A stretch of 7,293 nucleotides of DNA from Gallionella sp. (GTDB lineage: Bacteria; Pseudomonadota; Gammaproteobacteria; Burkholderiales; Gallionellaceae): NCBI GenBank assembly GCA_030645955.1, contig JAUSMR010000105.1:1-7293 (forward strand). Reading direction: 5' to 3'. Positions 6,961 through 7,293 of the stretch are shown piece after piece (position 1 is the stretch's first letter; the number at the start of each line of letters is the position of its first letter). Made by a program: the position numbers and the translations under genes. Under the pieces are notes generated by a model. The model had not been told where the DNA came from and made no database searches. It saw nothing but the letters and a program-made list of their open reading frames with translations.

Positions 6961-6971
6961 CTATCCATCAA
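6944..6971 (-). promoter_or_regulatory. Candidate sigma-70 promoter for the cas operon
   Basis: On the minus strand TTGATG (6966-6971) is followed after 16 nt by TATAAA (6944-6949). The -10 box matches TATAAT in five of six positions and the -35 matches TTGACA in four. Transcription would begin near 6937, leaving a leader of about 170 nt before cas3. It lies downstream of the yceI terminator, so the operon would be transcribed on its own. No experimental support; other weak boxes exist closer to cas3. Confidence 0.45.
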
Positions 6972-7030
6972 ACTTGACGCTGCACCCAGACACCAGTACC
7001 GTCCACGCGCGCCGTGGCCGACAGCCCATC

Positions 7031-7067
7031 AAAAAAAGCCCCGCAGTCAGCTGACTGGCGGGGCTTT
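7031..7067 (-). terminator. Rho-independent terminator of the yceI-like gene
   Basis: On the minus strand AAAGCCCCGC (7058-7067) pairs perfectly with GCGGGGCTTT (7035-7044). The interior (7045-7056) is itself a perfect palindrome, AGTCAG-CTGACT, so the stem continues past a single bulged C almost to its tip. Seven T residues (7031-7037) follow. It starts 34 nt past the yceI stop and should insulate the cas operon from it. On the plus strand only three T residues follow, so it is mainly one-directional. Confidence 0.92.
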
Positions 7068-7101
7068 CGGATGCAACGCAGGGTTGCAAGCCTGAAGGCA
7101 A

Positions 7102-7293
7102 TTACTGCTTGACAGCTTCGACCTGGATCACCAAGCGGACGTTTTTCTGGAAGCCCCAATCGACACCGAAGTTCATGCCAAACGCGGTGCGGTCAATGGT
7201 GGTTTCAAAGTCGCCGCCGCACACTTCGCGCTTGAGCATGGGGCTGGTGTAGCAGTTGAACTGGCTGGCTTTGAGCGTGACGGGCTGGGTTTT
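7102..7293 (-). CDS. YceI-family (polyisoprenoid-binding-like) protein, C-terminal part only
   Basis: Only the last 63 codons and the TAA are in the window; the start lies beyond the right edge. The translation contains QPVTLKASQFNCYTSPML, REVCGGDFETTIDRTAFGMN and the ending GFQKNVRLVIQVEAVKQ, the C-terminal signature of YceI-like lipocalin-fold proteins, which are usually secreted to the periplasm and bind isoprenoid-type lipids. Two cysteines (CYTSP and VCGGD) could form a disulfide, as in some periplasmic members. The signal peptide cannot be seen. A strong terminator follows and it is compositionally like a resident gene, so it probably marks the chromosomal flank of the cas locus. It has no evident tie to CRISPR. 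Confidence 0.88.
   Translation of the reverse strand, partial: KTQPVTLKASQFNCYTSPMLKREVCGGDFETTIDRTAFGMNFGVDWGFQKNVRLVIQVEAVKQ

Larger units (their letters stand above)
6764..7030. other. AT-rich intergenic region between cas3 and the yceI terminator
   Basis: I see no convincing gene here. GC drops to about 28% (6781-6840) and 35% (6901-6960), well below both flanks. A plus-strand open frame from 6701 to 7054 crosses it, but it begins inside cas3 antisense, runs through the terminator hairpin and has no recognisable family, so I treat it as chance. The stretch carries the candidate cas promoter, a repeat-like element and the short repeats listed separately. No CRISPR repeats are present. Confidence 0.7.

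Noticed and set aside
6701..7054. Plus-strand open frame of 117 codons across the intergenic region
   Set aside because: It starts antisense within cas3, runs through the terminator hairpin and has no recognisable domain.
1..7293. CRISPR array or leader
   Set aside because: I found no regularly spaced 30-37 nt direct repeats on either strand.

Overview
The window holds most of a type I-C (Dvulg) CRISPR-Cas operon, all on the minus strand, so it reads from right to left. The order is cas3, cas5c, cas8c (with a nested cas11c), cas7, then a BRO-N/DinD-like gene that runs off the left edge. The right edge carries the 3' end of an unrelated YceI-family gene and its terminator. The YceI type, the moderate-to-high GC of the flanking genes and a familiar-looking intergenic repeat suggest a betaproteobacterium, probably of the Comamonadaceae (Rhodoferax/Polaromonas/Acidovorax group). 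This placement is inferred from memory of such genomes, not from a search.

Layout. 7102-7293: C-terminal 63 residues of a YceI-like protein. 7031-7067: strong intrinsic terminator for that gene. 6764-7030: AT-rich intergenic stretch with the best candidate cas promoter (about 6944-6971), a diverged repeat-like element, and a short direct/inverted repeat set just upstream of the cas3 ribosome binding site. 4283-6763: cas3 (HD nuclease plus SF2 helicase). 3583-4305: cas5c, the crRNA-processing endonuclease of I-C systems. 1676-3586: cas8c. Inside its 3' end, a good Shine-Dalgarno and ATG at 2083 define a separately translated cas11c small subunit. 818-1660: cas7 backbone. 1-793: BRO-N/DinD-like gene, 24 nt after cas7, same strand, own ribosome binding site, open at the left edge. 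No CRISPR array, leader, cas4, cas1 or cas2 is present.

The genes form one transcriptional unit. Cas3 and cas5c overlap by 23 nt, cas5c and cas8c by 4 nt (ATGA), cas8c and cas7 are 15 nt apart, and I see no terminator anywhere between cas3 and the left edge. Cas5c should cut pre-crRNA, Cas8c, Cas7 and Cas11c should build Cascade around the crRNA, and Cas3 should degrade the target. The key catalytic motifs of Cas3 and Cas5c are intact, so the interference machinery looks functional.

The least expected feature is the BRO-N/DinD-like gene where cas4-cas1-cas2 usually follow. It is clearly more GC-rich (about 60-70% in sampled stretches) than the cas genes (about 42-52% in sampled stretches), which points to a separate origin. 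It also holds a perfect 11-bp inverted repeat inside its coding sequence.
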